Shown here: in pieces, positions 1 to 12,127 of the stretch
Numbering within the stretch: position 1 is the stretch's first letter
Layout of the letters: each line of letters opens with the position of its first letter
Assembly: GCF_003086295.3 (NCBI RefSeq)
Contig: NC_092053.1
Location: forward strand, 88,260,745-88,324,744
DNA length: 64,000 nt
Source of the DNA: Arachis hypogaea
Lineage: Eukaryota; Streptophyta; Magnoliopsida; Fabales; Fabaceae
Direction of reading: 5' to 3'
Program-made: the position numbers and the translations under genes
The notes under the pieces: model-generated
Databases searched by the model: none
Seen by the model: only the letters and a program-made list of their open reading frames with translations
What the model was told of the DNA's origin: nothing

Positions 1-906
1 CTTGCGCAAAATTAAAAAGGGAATAAAAGCAATACATGATAGACAATAACTACAAATTAATTAAAAGTAAAAGTAATTCCTTGTATTAATAAATTCTAAA
101 AATAATCTAATAATAACTCTGAACAAAAATTAAGGATATGAAAGAGTAAGGGAATAAGAAAACAAACTAGAATAATAACTTCTTCAACGGAGGTAATGAC
201 TTTTCTCAATATCCAAAGCAAAAGCATAAAACTAAAAATATGAATGTAAAAGGAAACCTAGAGGAAGGGTAATTTCTCTCTAAGATTCAGATCTAAAACT
301 AAAACTACGCTAATGAGAATCTGTCCTGAGTCTCTGCTTGTTCCCAGGCTCTAGTATGTGTTTCTGGGCCAAAAACTGGGTCAAAACTCGGCCCGAAATT
401 GCCCCCAACATTTTCTGTTATTTCTGTAGATCGTGCATGTCACGCGTACGCATCACTGGTCATCTTCGCGTGTCACGCGTACACGTCAAGCACGCGCACG
501 CGTCGTCTAGCAAATCTCCAATCCACGCGTACTCGTCAGGTACACGCACGCGTCACTATAAAAATCTCCAGATCACGCACACGCGTGAGCTATGCATGCG
601 TGTCGATGCTCGCTGGTTGTCTCCTTTATTTCTTCTGCTCCTTCCATTTCTGCAAGCTTCCTCTCTATCCTCTAAGCCATTCCTGCCTTACAAAGCCTGA
701 AACATTGAACACATAGATCACGGCATCGAATGGTATAAAGTGAAATTAAAATATACAAATTAAAGGCTTAGGAAACAAGGTTTCAATCATAGAACAAAAC
801 TAGGAAGGAATTGTAAAATCATGCAAATCATATGAATAAGTGGGCAAGGACTTGATAAAAACCACTCAATTGATCATAAGATAAACCATAAAATAGTGGT
901 TTATCA
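1..906 (-). mobile_element. LTR (family C), minus strand, cut by window edge
   Basis: Read on the minus strand, this LTR begins at 906 with TGATAAACC, followed by a motif also found at the start of the family C LTR at 41389. It contains a CpG-rich stretch of ACGCGTACGC-like motifs at about 436-600, as the plus-strand copy does at 41690-41880. The other end lies beyond base 1, so I cannot tell a solo LTR from part of a full element. The short ORFs at 338-716 fall in the CpG-rich part and look like chance ORFs. Confidence 0.7.
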
Positions 907-1090
907 CACATTATCTATTTGTGGTCCAAATGTGCAAGAAGAGTTGGATACCATTAAAGCGCAATTACAAGCGTTAGTTTCCTATATTGCTTCTAAGAAA
1001 GGAGGTAAAGTTCCAGTGCAATTGACTAGAATGTTCTCTACTCAACAAATTTCACCGGTACAAATACAATTTATGTTCTTAATACCTTAA
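907..1090 (+). pseudogene. Transposase-like C-terminal fragment
   Basis: A short reading frame runs from just inside the LTR edge to a stop at 1090. Its middle part (VQEELDTIKAQLQALVSY, then a lysine/glycine-rich tail) looks like the coiled-coil C-terminus of the transposase-associated proteins of plant CACTA elements (Transposase_24 type). No upstream part is visible because the family C LTR abuts it, so it would be a fragment cut by that insertion. The match is from memory and short. A chance ORF or another coiled-coil protein is possible. Confidence 0.3.
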
Positions 1091-2138
1091 ATATAGTTAA
1101 ATAAGAATTTTTTAAAAGATTTAATAAGTAGCTAGATAGCAAAGTTATTATTCCACTTACAAGTCAATGGAGTCATAGCAATAGGTGATAGTAAATGTGA
1201 TATAGATTGTCTTCCACCAATAAAACTTTGTGCTTTTCCCTCCATTATAATAGCATGAATGATTGTGAGAAGGGTAATAATAAAAAAAATGTTGAAATAT
1301 TATTGTTCCTTTGAAGAAGTGATACGATGTTTGATTTGTGCTTTTAATTAATTATTTGTTGCTTGGGATGATGTTGATTCATAAAGAAAGAAACCAAACC
1401 TCATTGACTGAGCTTGATGCTTTTATGATAATAGCATATGTCTGTATAACAAGAAATGATACCAATATTAAAATCTTATTGGTTATTAATAACATGATTG
1501 CATCATAGGAAGAGTCATCTACTACATACAGCGGGTTTTACAAGAATATAGATGACACTAAAAGAGGAACATAAGTATATATGGTACCTGTATTAGTGTC
1601 ATGAATTCAATTACTTAAAAAAAAAATAATGCAGATTGTAGAACTGGCAATAAGTCATACAAGCAAAATAAATTTAGAGTCTAATTATTATGTACTGACA
1701 CAATAAAACTTATAAAAAAATAGTTAGTGAAGTCAAATACTTTTTTCAATATAGTAATATATAATTGATTGTCTCTGTAATGTAATATGTATAGAATTAA
1801 AATCCATAATTATATACAATAAAAATATAAAATGTGAACTATAATATAATGTCAAGTAGTTTAAAAAGGAACATATAGGAAGTTGACAAGTTTACTTACC
1901 CAAGATGCCCATCCTATTCCATAGAGCCATGCCTACATAGAATCATATATGCATAGAATAAGGTGTCAGCAAGTGACTCAAACTCAAAATCTCTTGACTA
2001 AAATATAAGATATTTACCATTTTGACTAATCTCATATTTGTTACTACTATATATATTTAATTTATAAAAAAGTGGACTAATATCTAGACACTTATTAATA
2101 CACTAGTATAAATAACTTATTTGACTATATTTAACATA
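1091..2138. other. AT-rich sequence without recognisable gene
   Basis: About 1 kb of AT-rich DNA with no ORF above background and no element ends that I can define. It is the left flank of the Athila-type element; its last five bases before 2144 (2139-2143, ATTAT) are that element's target site. Confidence 0.5.
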
Positions 2139-2143
2139 ATTAT

Positions 2144-3666
2144 TGATGAGCGGATAATTTATACGCTTTTTGGCATTGTTTTTAATATGTTTTTAGTATA
2201 TTTTAATTAGTTTTTATTAGTTTTTATTTAAAATTTACTTTTCTGGACTTTACTATGAGTTTGTGTATTTTTCTGTGATTTCAGGTATTTTCTGGCTGAA
2301 ATTGAGGGACCTGAGCAAAAATCTGATTCAGAGGCTGAAAAAGGACTGCAGATGCTGTTGGATTCTGACCTCCCTGCACTCAAAGTGGATTTTCTGGAGC
2401 TACAGAAACCCAATTGGTGCGCTCTCAATTGCGTTGAAAAGTAGACATCCTGGGCTTTCCAGAAATATATAATGGTCCATACTTTGCCCGAGATTTGATG
2501 GCCCAAACAGGCGTTCTAATTTAGCTCAAGAATTCTGGCGTTTAACGCCGGAACTGGCATAAAAACTGGAGTTACACGCCTAAACTGACACAAAAGCTGG
2601 CGTTTAACTCCAAGAAAATTCTCTACACATGAAAGCTTCAATGCTCAGCCCAGGAACACACCAAGTGGGCCCCGAAAGTGGATTTTTACACTAAACACCC
2701 TAGCTTACTCATTTTCTGTAACCCTAGGTCACCAGTTTACTATAAAAACTACTTTAAGTGATTCATCTTGTACTTCATGACACTTTACATGTTTCCTATT
2801 GTATTCTCTACGGCATGAGTCTCTAAACCCCATTGTTGGTGGTGAGGAGCTCTGCTGTTCTTCATAAATTAATGCAATTACTACTGTTTTCCATTCTATC
2901 ACGCTTGCTTCTATTCTAAGATATTCATTCGCACTTCAACCTGATGAATGTGATGATCCGTGACACTCATTATCATTCTTACCTATGAACGCGTGCCTGA
3001 CAGCCACCTCCGTTCTACCTTAGATTGAATGCATATCTCTTAGCCTCATGATTCAGATCAGAGTCTTCGTGGTATAAGCTAGAATTATTGGCGGCCATTC
3101 CTGAGATCCGGAATGTCTAAACCTTGTCTGTGGTATTCTAAGTAGGATCTGGGAAGGGATGGCTGTGACGAGCTTCAAACTCGCGATTGTTGGGCGTGTG
3201 ACAAACGCAAAAAGATCAATGGATCCTATTCCAGCATGATCGAGAACCGACAGATGATTAGCCGTGCGGTGACGGCGCATTTGGAACGTTTTCACTGAGA
3301 GGACGGGAAGTAGCCATTGACAACAGTGATGTCCAACATAAAGCTTGCCATGGAAGGAGCCTTGCGTGCATGAAGAAGAAGATAGTAGGAAAGCAGAGAT
3401 TCAGAAGACAAAGCATCTCCAAAGCCTCAACCTGTTCTTCATTACTGCATAACAAGTATTTATTTCATGTTCTTTTACTTTTTACAATTAAATCTGAGAA
3501 TTATTGATATCCTGACTAAGAGTTACAAGATAACCATAGCTTGCTTCAAGCCGACAATCTCCGTGGGATCGACCTTTACTCACGTAAGGTATTACTTGGA
3601 CGACCCAGTGCACTTGCTGGTTAGTTGTGCGGAGTTGCAAAAGTGTGATTGTAATTTCGTGCACCA
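2144..3666 (+). repeat. 5' LTR of Athila-type element
   Basis: 1523 bp, TG...CA ends, closely similar to 18754-20238. It carries about 47 bp near 3146-3194 that the 3' copy lacks, while the 3' copy has a short T-rich insertion near its start. U3 contains GGCGTTTAACGCC-type motifs near 2530-2615. The last part contains the stretch CACTTGCTGGTTAGTTGTGC just before the end, as in other legume Athila LTRs. Confidence 0.93.
2741..2748 (+). promoter_or_regulatory. TATA box in 5' LTR
   Basis: TATAAAAA, conserved at the matching place in the 3' LTR (19360-19367). It would place the U3/R boundary about 30 bp downstream. Confidence 0.55.
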
Positions 3667-3672
3667 AGTTTT

Positions 3673-3690
3673 TGGCGCCGTTGCCGGGGA
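3673..3690 (+). other. Primer binding site, tRNA-Asp
   Basis: TGGCGCCGTTGCCGGGGA is an 18-base complement of the 3' end of plant tRNA-Asp, six bases after the 5' LTR. It sets minus-strand priming and supports the LTR end at 3666. Confidence 0.92.
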
Positions 3691-4651
3691 TTGTTCGAGT
3701 TTGGACAACTGACGGTTTATCTTGTTGCTTAGATTAGGAATATTTTATTTTTGTTGGTTTAGAGTCTTTTAATTGAGTTTATTTTCATATTTTAAGATTG
3801 GTGTCAAGTGCATGCTTTTACTCTCTTTTAATTTTTTCGAATTTGCATGATTCTTAGTCTTTCTTGATCTTTAAAAATTCTAAGTTTGGTGTCTTCTTTG
3901 TTTTTCCTTTAATTTTTCGAAAATATTGTGTTTGATTTTCTAAAAATTTTAAGTTTGGTGTCCTTTGTGCTTTTATTTAATTAAAAACAATTTTCAAAAA
4001 TTGTTCTTGGTGTTCATCTTGATCTTCAAAGTGTTCTTGGTGTTCATCTTGACATTCAAAGTTTTCTTGTTTGTTCTCTGTGTTTTGATCTAAAATTTCT
4101 AAGTTTAGTGTCATTTTGTTGTTTTCTCTTTCCGCATTAAAATTCAAAAATAAAAAAAAAAATATCCTTACCTTATTTTACTCATAAATTTTGAAATTTT
4201 GCATTAATTCAGTCAAAGATTTTCAAAATCATATCTTTTTTTTAGTCAAGTCAATATTCTAATTTCAAATATTGATCTTATCAAATCTTTTTAATTTCTT
4301 CAATCATATCTTTTTTTTTAATTTGCAATCATATCTTCTCAATCATATCTTTTTCAAAATAATTCTCAATCATATCTTTTTTTAATTTGCAATCATATCT
4401 TCTAAATCATATCTTTTTCAAAATTATTTTCAATCATATCTTTTTAATTGCTAATTTCAAAATCTTTTTAATTAATTAATTAATTTAGTTTTCAATTTGC
4501 TTTGATTTTATTTTCTTTTAGTTTTCGAAATTTTATTTTATTTTCCCTTTATTTTATTTTATTATTTTTGGTCACTTTTAATTAAATAAAATAAATAAAT
4601 AAATAAAAATATAATTTAATTGTAATTCATATCAATTCTCTTTTCTCCATC
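3691..4651 (+). other. Athila leader with two simple repeat types
   Basis: Untranslated leader between PBS and gag, with no ORF. The first half (about 3880-4120) repeats TAAGTTTGGTGTC and TTCTTGGTGTTCATCTTGA. The second half (about 4215-4450) repeats AATCATATCTTTTT many times. The AAGTTTGGTGT motif recurs before the env-like ORF (16450) and before the 3' LTR (18741). Confidence 0.6.
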
Positions 4652-5723
4652 ATGGACATAAGTGGAAACGAACAGTCCAGAAGGACTCTGGGGTCATATG
4701 CTAACCCCATTACAGCTGCATATGGGAGTAGCATCTGTATACCTCCCATCAAAGCAAGCAGCTTTGAGCTAAATTCTCAGCTCATTATCATGGTGCAGCA
4801 AAATTGCCAGTATTCCGGTCTTCCACAAGAAGAACCTACTGAGTTTCTGGCACAGTTCTTACAAATTGCTGACACAGTATGTGATAAAGAAGTGGATCAG
4901 GATGTCTACAGATTATTATTGTTTCCATTTGCTATAAAAGAGCAAGCTAAGAGGTGGTTAAATAACCAACCCACATCAAGCATAAAAACATGGAGACAAT
5001 TAACAGACAAATTCCTGAATCAATTTTACCCTCCAAGAAAGATGACACAGCTAAGGCTGGACATCCAAGGCTTTAAACAAGAGGATCATGAATCCCTTTA
5101 TAATGCCTGGGAGAGGTACAGAGGGATGCTGAGAAAATGCCCATCTGAAATGTTTTCAGAGTGGGTACAGTTAGACATCTTCTACTCTGGGCTTACAGAA
5201 AAAGCTCAAATGTCCCTAGACCACTCAGCTGGTGGATCTATACACATGAGAAAAATAATTGAAGAAGCTCAAGAGCTCATAGATACAGTTGCTAGAAATC
5301 AACATCTGTACTCAAACAGTGAGTCCTCCATAAAAGAAGAGGCTATGGCAGTAACTACTGATCCTAATCCTCAAGAACAGATTGTTGAACTTAATCAGCA
5401 ATTACTCCTTATGACAAAACAATTAGCAGAATTCAAAGAGATGCCCCAACACACTAAAAATGCTAACAAGAATATATAAGCACAATTGAATCAGACAAGA
5501 CAGCAGCTATCTAAACAAATAACAGAAGAATGCCAAGCTGTCCAACTAAGGAGCGGGAAGACATTAAACAACTCAGCTCAAAGTAACAAAAAGTCAAGAA
5601 AGGAACAAATGACAGAGGATGACCAAACCACTGCCCAAAATCCCTCTGAGGACATCAAGAGCCCAGAGAGGAATAACTCTGGCGTTCAAACGCCAGAAAA
5701 GGGGGAAAAGTTGGCGTTAAACG
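4652..5723 (+). pseudogene. gag: Athila gag, interrupted
   Basis: Capsid polyprotein of the retrotransposon. A 275-residue frame starts at the first ATG after the leader and contains the Retrotrans_gag core (about residues 60-190: KRWLNNQP, then FLNQFYPP, then the region around YNAWERYRGMLRKCP). A TAA at 5477-5479 stops it. The same frame continues from 5486 with a lysine- and glutamine-rich tail. The frame is then cut at 5723 by the family A solo LTR. The residual coding region resumes at 9232. No zinc knuckle is visible, as is common in Athila gag. Confidence 0.88.
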
Positions 5724-8700
5724 TGTAACACCCTACCATACAGAGTTTTATGCTTAAGTCATAATTCAGAGATGGCAAGGTATTACGACCTCTAAAACAA
5801 AAATTTAGTACGTATAGTAGTATGAATGATTGATTATAGCTAGGAGCCTTTGTAGAAAGAGGGTAAACAAAAACTGTAACTCGAAACCGCAACACTCCGA
5901 TCGATAACGTAACGAACAGGGATAAGCTAACGCGAGATTATATATATACAAGGGAGTGTCAAAAATAGGAATATCAAGACTCAAAATCCGGTTGCGAAGA
6001 TAACCGGTCCGAGCATAGTAATATATACATATAATAAAATAAGGAAACCCCAAAGGAAACCCAAAGGGACACAAAAACAGAGAACCTATTCTCCAAAAAT
6101 CTCCCATAAGAGGAGTCATCACAGTTTGTATTGTTTAATGGAGATAAAAGTATCTAAACAAGATATATAAACCAAAACAAAGTCCCGAGAACAAGGATCT
6201 TCGCTAATCCAGACGTCTCCAGCATGCCTCAACGAGAAGCCTCGCGTCCTGCATCTGAAAACCACAAAATCTGCATGGGTGAGAACCAGAGGTCCCCAGC
6301 ATGGTAACAGCTTCCACATATATAATACATAATAATAGAGGAAAGCCGAAGGCAATCCTAGAACTTCCTCCAGATAATATCAAAGCTTATAAACAAGCTA
6401 AACCGTAAGTGGCAACTGACTAAAGATCCTTCAGTCTAACTAATACTTTCCTTTCCAATTCCTTCAGACCTCACAACCACCAGCAGTAGTATAATATAGC
6501 AAACACAGTTATATCAGACAAGAGATTCACAATTAGGAACAGATAAGGCATTTAGACAATTAGCAAGTAATATGTAGTCAAATAGGCAATCTCAAACAAT
6601 TCATGTCGTATGCATATGATGAATGCCTGTCCCTAGTGGCTGATGATATCATCTGTTGGTTATAGAGCCAACCCGACAAGTCCTGGTAGCTAACCATTAG
6701 ACTGTCCCTCTGTCGCGCATCCCCAACTCGAGTTATACTCATCATAAACTTGATCATAATCATGATCCATATCCATCACCCTCACTGGTGAATATTTACG
6801 GGGGCGAGCTCGTCCAGGCTTTCACAGTGCCCGGCCACACTTACGACATAGGGTCGAAAGAGCTTCGAGTCTCAACCTGGAGCACGTGGTGGCTAGCCAC
6901 TGCTTCCTCCCAAGGAAACCCTTAACTCCGATGGTGGAAGTGCAAACATTCACAATTCATTCAACAGCATATATGCATTTACACTTAGCCATAATCATGG
7001 CTCCACCATAACACGGCAATAATCCAGCCATCCGACTCACGGTTAAATCCATAACCAGCCAATTCATTAACAATTACGACACTTCGGCCCATGGCATAAC
7101 AAGCACCTCCACCGCCATTCTCCGCATCTCACATAATCATCTTTGATCCTCAATGATCATCCATTTTCCCTTGCTTCACTTGCAAGTTACCATATTCACT
7201 AGCCCCTTCTCTCATTGCTATGCATATCATAATGATTTAAGACATAAGTGGTGAGATCGGAGGCTTAGAAGTATGAAATTTGGCTTTTAAAACTCAAAAA
7301 TCAACTTTGGGATGAAAACAGGGCCACGCGTATGCGCACTCCACGCACGCGCGTGGATGGCCACAAAACTCATCGACGCGCAAGCGTCATACGCGTGAAC
7401 GCGCGGGTTGAAAAATAGCCAAACGACGCGCAAGCGTCAGCCACGCGTACGCGTGGGTGTTCTTGCGCCCCAGGCACAAAACTGGCATAACTCTGGCACA
7501 ACTCTCTGGAAAATAGCTGGCCATTTGGTGCAGCGCATCGACGCGCCCGCGCACACCACGCGCACGCATGGATGGTGCTTTCTCGAAGAACGGCGCGTAC
7601 GTGCCAACTGCGCCTACGCGCGGAGGGTCCTTCTGCTAAAAATTTTCTAAGTTAAAAGCTGCAGAATTTACAGATTCAACCCCCAATCTTCTGACGGACA
7701 TAATTTTCTCATTTTAAATCGTTTTTCACCCGTTCTTCGAACGGCATGGACATCCCGGATCAAATTTCATTTTTAAACAAATTTGGCACAAAATAGAGAT
7801 CCGTAGTTCAAGTTATGTCCCGTCAAAATATGCCAATTTTCATACAAATTTGGCACAAAACCATGTTTTCATACAAAACCACAAAGTGCCATTTTCAAAA
7901 CAAGCCACTTTCAACTCTTTTCAAAATCAATCAAAACATGCCAATTTTATCCCTTTTTTTTGAAATCAATCAAAATGTACCAAAATCAACATCAAGCCAT
8001 CCTCAACTCACACATTGATACTTTACCAAAATTCTCAAAACCACATCCAACCATTTTAACACTTCTCAATCAAATGGCTAAAGGACAAACACAATATCAT
8101 ATCATACATCCTTCCTCATTCCAATTTCCAATAATACCATTTCCAATCAACCATCATTATACATAATCATCATCAAACTCACCATCAACATGGTACCACC
8201 CACCAATTCAACCTTAATCATTCATTAAGCATATATCACAGCATACATTTTCTCAGACATCACACAACCAAGGCATCAATATTCATAATCACATATATGA
8301 TCACATCATATATCTCAACCAATCAACAACATCATCAATTCAATGCCTATCTTAGGGCCTCTAGCCTAAGTATTTCCTACCACATTACATATTAGATACG
8401 AGAAACCGAAACCATACCTTAGCCGATTTCCCAAGCTCAACCGGGGCACTTCCAAACCACTTGTTCACAAGCTCTCAAGGTCTCAACACCTCCAAGAACA
8501 GATTTTATCACATAAAACCCTCTCCCAAGCTTTCCAAAATCACTAATCAAGCTCCAATATTCACATACACATAACCTAAGCCACAATCATCATACCCATA
8601 CACAACATCTCAATACACAAACATCATAGAACAAAAAATTATACTAGGGTTGAGAATCTTACTATACCCAAGGTCCAAGGAGACAAGATTAACCTTCTCC

Positions 8701-9231
8701 TTCAAGAGAGTTGAGTCCTATAACATCAAAGAGCCCAAAATCTCAACATTTCATCCATGAAACTCTAAAACAAGGGCTGGAATTTCGAAGAGCAAAACGT
8801 AGCTTACCTCAAGATTGATTATATGGGTTTTGTAGAGCTCTCCGCGGTGAATGTGTGGCTGCAAATGGTGCGACGATCGGAGCTCTAGATCAAAAGTTAT
8901 GGTGGTTTAAAGATCAACCAAGGGAGAGAACTTGAGAGAGTGTTCTTCCCCCCTCCATATCAATTTCAGCGTGAATTAGAGTGTTGTGAGGAGAGAGAGT
9001 GCTGAAAACTAGGGTTTTGGTTTAGTTTAGTTGGGCCAAGGGCCCACTTTGGGTCCGGTTGGCCCGGTTTGGCCCGTTCGGTCTAATCTTGGTCTGTTTT
9101 CTATAAAATTGGTACCGAAATTCTCGTCTCAAACTCCTCTATCACATTTAGCCATAAAAATAATATTTTTGGCTTTCTAGAATAAATTCTCATTTATGGG
9201 TTAATTAGCCGTTAATTAACCGGGTCTTATA
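5724..9231 (-). mobile_element. Solo LTR, family A, minus strand
   Basis: 3508 bp, from TGTAACACCCTA to CCGGGTCTTATA on the plus strand, flanked by the duplication AAACG (5719-5723 and 9232-9236). It is the reverse complement of the copy at 26529-30016 along its whole length. The terminal base pair has mutated (TA in place of CA). There is no PBS, PPT or coding frame inside, so a solo LTR left by recombination is the simplest reading; a very small non-autonomous element is the alternative. CpG-rich ACGCG motifs lie at 7320-7630. Sense-strand (minus) transcription would read toward 5724. Confidence 0.88.
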
Positions 9232-10574
9232 AAACGCCCATTCCTTATCCAGTTCTGGCGTTCAAACGCCAGAAAAGGGTGGGAAGCTGGCGTTAAACGC
9301 CCATCCAGCACCCAATCCTGGCGTTCAAACGCCAATAAGGAATCAGACACCTGCAACTGCTGATAGTAACCCCTCTAAGAAGGCTTCTCCAACCACTTCT
9401 GTAGAGAATAAACCTGCAGCAACTAAGGTTGAAGAATATAAAGCCAAGATGCCTTATCCTTAGAAGTTCTGCCAAGCGGAACAGGATAAGCAATTTGCCC
9501 GCTTTGCAGACTATCTCAGGACTCTTGAAATAAAGATCCCGTTTATAGAGGCACTTGAGCAAATACCCTCTTATGTTAAGTTCATGAAAGAGATCTTAAG
9601 TCATAAGAAGGATTGGAGAGAAACTAAAAGAGTGTTTCTCACTGAAGAATGCAGTGCAGTCATTCTAAAGAGCTTACCAGAAAAGCTTCAAGATCCAAGA
9701 TGCTTTATGATACCATGCACATTAGAGGGTGCTTGCACCAAGACAGCTCTATGTGACCTTGGAGCAAGTATCAACCTAATACCTGCATCCACTATCAGAA
9801 GGCTTGGGTTGACTGAAGAAGTCAAACTAACCCGGATATGTCTTCAACTTGCTGATGGCTCTATTAAATATCCATCAGGCATCATTGAGGACATGATTGT
9901 CAAGGTTGGGCGATTCGCCTTTCCCACTGACTTTATAGTGCTGGAAATGGAGGAGCACAAGAGTGCAACTCTGATTCTAGGAAGACCTTTCCTAGCAACT
10001 GGACGAACTCTTATTGATGTACAAAAAGGGGAAGTGACCCTGAGAGTCAATGACGATGAATTCAAGTTAAATTCTGTCAAAGCTATGCAGCATCCAGACA
10101 CATCAAATGACTGCATGAGCACTGATATTATTGACTCTTTGGTGGAAGAGATCAATATGACTGAGATCCTTGAATCAGAGTTAGAGGACATTTTTAAAGA
10201 TGTTCAGCCTGATTTGGAGGAATCAGAGGAAATAAAAGAACCTCTGAAAATCCCTCAGGAAGAGGAGAAACCTCCTAAACCCGAGCTCAAAACACTACCA
10301 CCATCCTTGAAATATGTATTTCTGGAAGAGCGTGACACTTTTCCAGTGATCATAAGCTCTGCTTTAAATCCACAGGAAGAGAAAGCACTAATTCAAGCGG
10401 TAAGGACACACAAGACAGCTCTTGGGTGGTCCATAAGTGACCTTAAGGGCATTAGCCCAGCAAGATGCATGCACAAGATCCTATTGGAGGATGATGCTAA
10501 GCCAGTGGTTCAACCACAGAGGTGGCTAAATCCAACCATGAAGGAAGTGGTGCAGAAAGAGGTCACTAAGTTAC
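9232..10574 (+). pseudogene. Athila protease and start of RT
   Basis: The sequence resumes after the solo LTR with GGCGTT palindromes (to about 9340). The frame leading into the protease has a TAG near 9462 and then an open stretch from 9584. The aspartic protease is at about 9715-10010: the active-site motif is CDLGASINLIP (usual DLG/DSG) and the later ILGRPFLAT is the family's conserved second motif. An acidic linker follows, then the RT N-terminus (WSISDLKGISPARCMHKI). RT is cut at 10574 by the family D LTR and resumes at 13118. The last few codons to the stop at 10597 belong to that LTR. Confidence 0.88.
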
Positions 10575-10839
10575 TGATGCCAGGGCATCTTGGCTAGTCT
10601 TACTAGCCATTTTTTGTATGCTTTAGGTTGGTTTCATGCATTTTCTTGGGTAAGCAAGTATTTGGTTGAAAATGCATTCATACCATAATTCAAGCAAACA
10701 TTGTGAATTTTGGATGATTTCATGAGAATTATGCATGAATTGAATTATAAAATGGATGATGCATGATCTCATGATTAAGAGCAAGACTTTGATGTACTTT
10801 GTTTGATTGATTTCAGGTAACAAGAAGCAGAGAAGAGCC

Positions 10840-11275
10840 ACGTTAGTGCCACTAATGTGGCCATTAAAGTGGAAGGAAGGAAAGCTTGGAAAGTTAGTGA
10901 GAACGTTAATGCCACTAACGTTAGCGAAGGGCAAGAAGACCCACGTTAGCGACCCCGTTAGCTCCACTAACGTGGGCACTAACATGGAAGAAAAGAGAAG
11001 CCCCAACGTTAGTGAGAAAGTTAATGGCATTAACTTTGAAGAAGGAGTAGCGTTATTGGCAAAAGTGAGTGCTAATAACGCTAGCGAAGCAAAAGAAGAC
11101 CCACGTTAGCTTCCACGTTAGTTACATTAACGTGGGAACTAACGTGGAAGGAAAGGGAAGCGCCAACGTTAGTGGAAAAAGTGAATGCCACTAACGTTGG
11201 TGAAGCAAAGGAAGACCCACGTTAATGGCCACGTTAGTTACACTAACGTGGACATTAACGTGGGCAAAAGTCTCA
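10840..11275. repeat. Palindromic repeat array in family D LTR
   Basis: Variants of CCACGTTAGTGCCACTAACG occur repeatedly, each an inverted repeat around a short centre, spaced by GAAGGCAAAGGAAGAC-like linkers. Further copies lie at about 11640-11690 and 11885-11965. The array creates several chance ORFs. Confidence 0.8.
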
Positions 11276-12119
11276 CCTGGCAGCCTGACCATGCCTTCTT
11301 CAAACAAGAATAACTTGAGCCACAAAGCTCCAAATGAGGTGATTCCAATGGCATTGGAAAGTAGGATTCCAGATCTTTCCAAGCATATATGGCACTACAT
11401 GGTAGACACTGAATTTGAGGGAGAAAACCTGCCCCGAAAGTGCAAAGATGAACATGGTATCAACTTGTAGTAAGGCCAGCTGACCTCTTCACCTTCCAAG
11501 AAGTGTAACTCGAGCTGTAGAGCTCCAAATAATGCGCTTTCAAAAGCATTGGAAAGTAGACATCCAGGGCTTTCCAACAATATATAATAGTATGGGGTGG
11601 ACATTAAGTTTGGGCTCCAGAACCTGGCAATATTAACCCCTTGGACGCGGACGTTATTGGCACTCACTTTTGCCAATAACGCCAGCCACTATGCCAGCAA
11701 CCCTGTCCCCTTCAAAGGAGCATAACTTGAGTTACAAAGGTCCAATTGAGGTGATTCCAGTTGCGTTAGAAAGCTGACATTTAGAGCTTTCCAACAATAT
11801 ATAATACTCTATATTGGGCATGAAATTGGACCACAAACCAGAGGTATCTTTTAAGCCCCAAAAATACCAACTGGGTAGCAAGTGTGATGTTAGCCACACT
11901 AACTTCAGCACTAACGCCACACTTGTAGCATTAGTGTGGCTAACACTAGCACTGACATTAGCACCTGGACCTCAACTTGATTCACTTTCAAGGACCACCC
12001 AACCTCAAGGAAGCAAGCCCACAAGTGTCAACCAATCAAGGCCACAAGAAGCATCTAGAATAGGAATTTTCATTTAATTGTAATTTGCTTTTAATTTCAT
12101 TTTGTAATTTAGGAGAGCC

Positions 12120-12127
12120 TATATAAG
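12120..12127 (+). promoter_or_regulatory. TATA box of family D LTR
   Basis: TATATAAG, followed by GGGCCTTAG and then by a T/C-rich stretch. This is the most TATA-like site in the LTR and would start transcription near 12150. Confidence 0.5.

Noticed and set aside
338..716. Histidine/threonine/arginine-rich ORFs at the left edge
   Set aside because: They come from repeated ACGCGT motifs in a family C LTR; the plus-strand copy at 41585-42004 gives similar chance ORFs.
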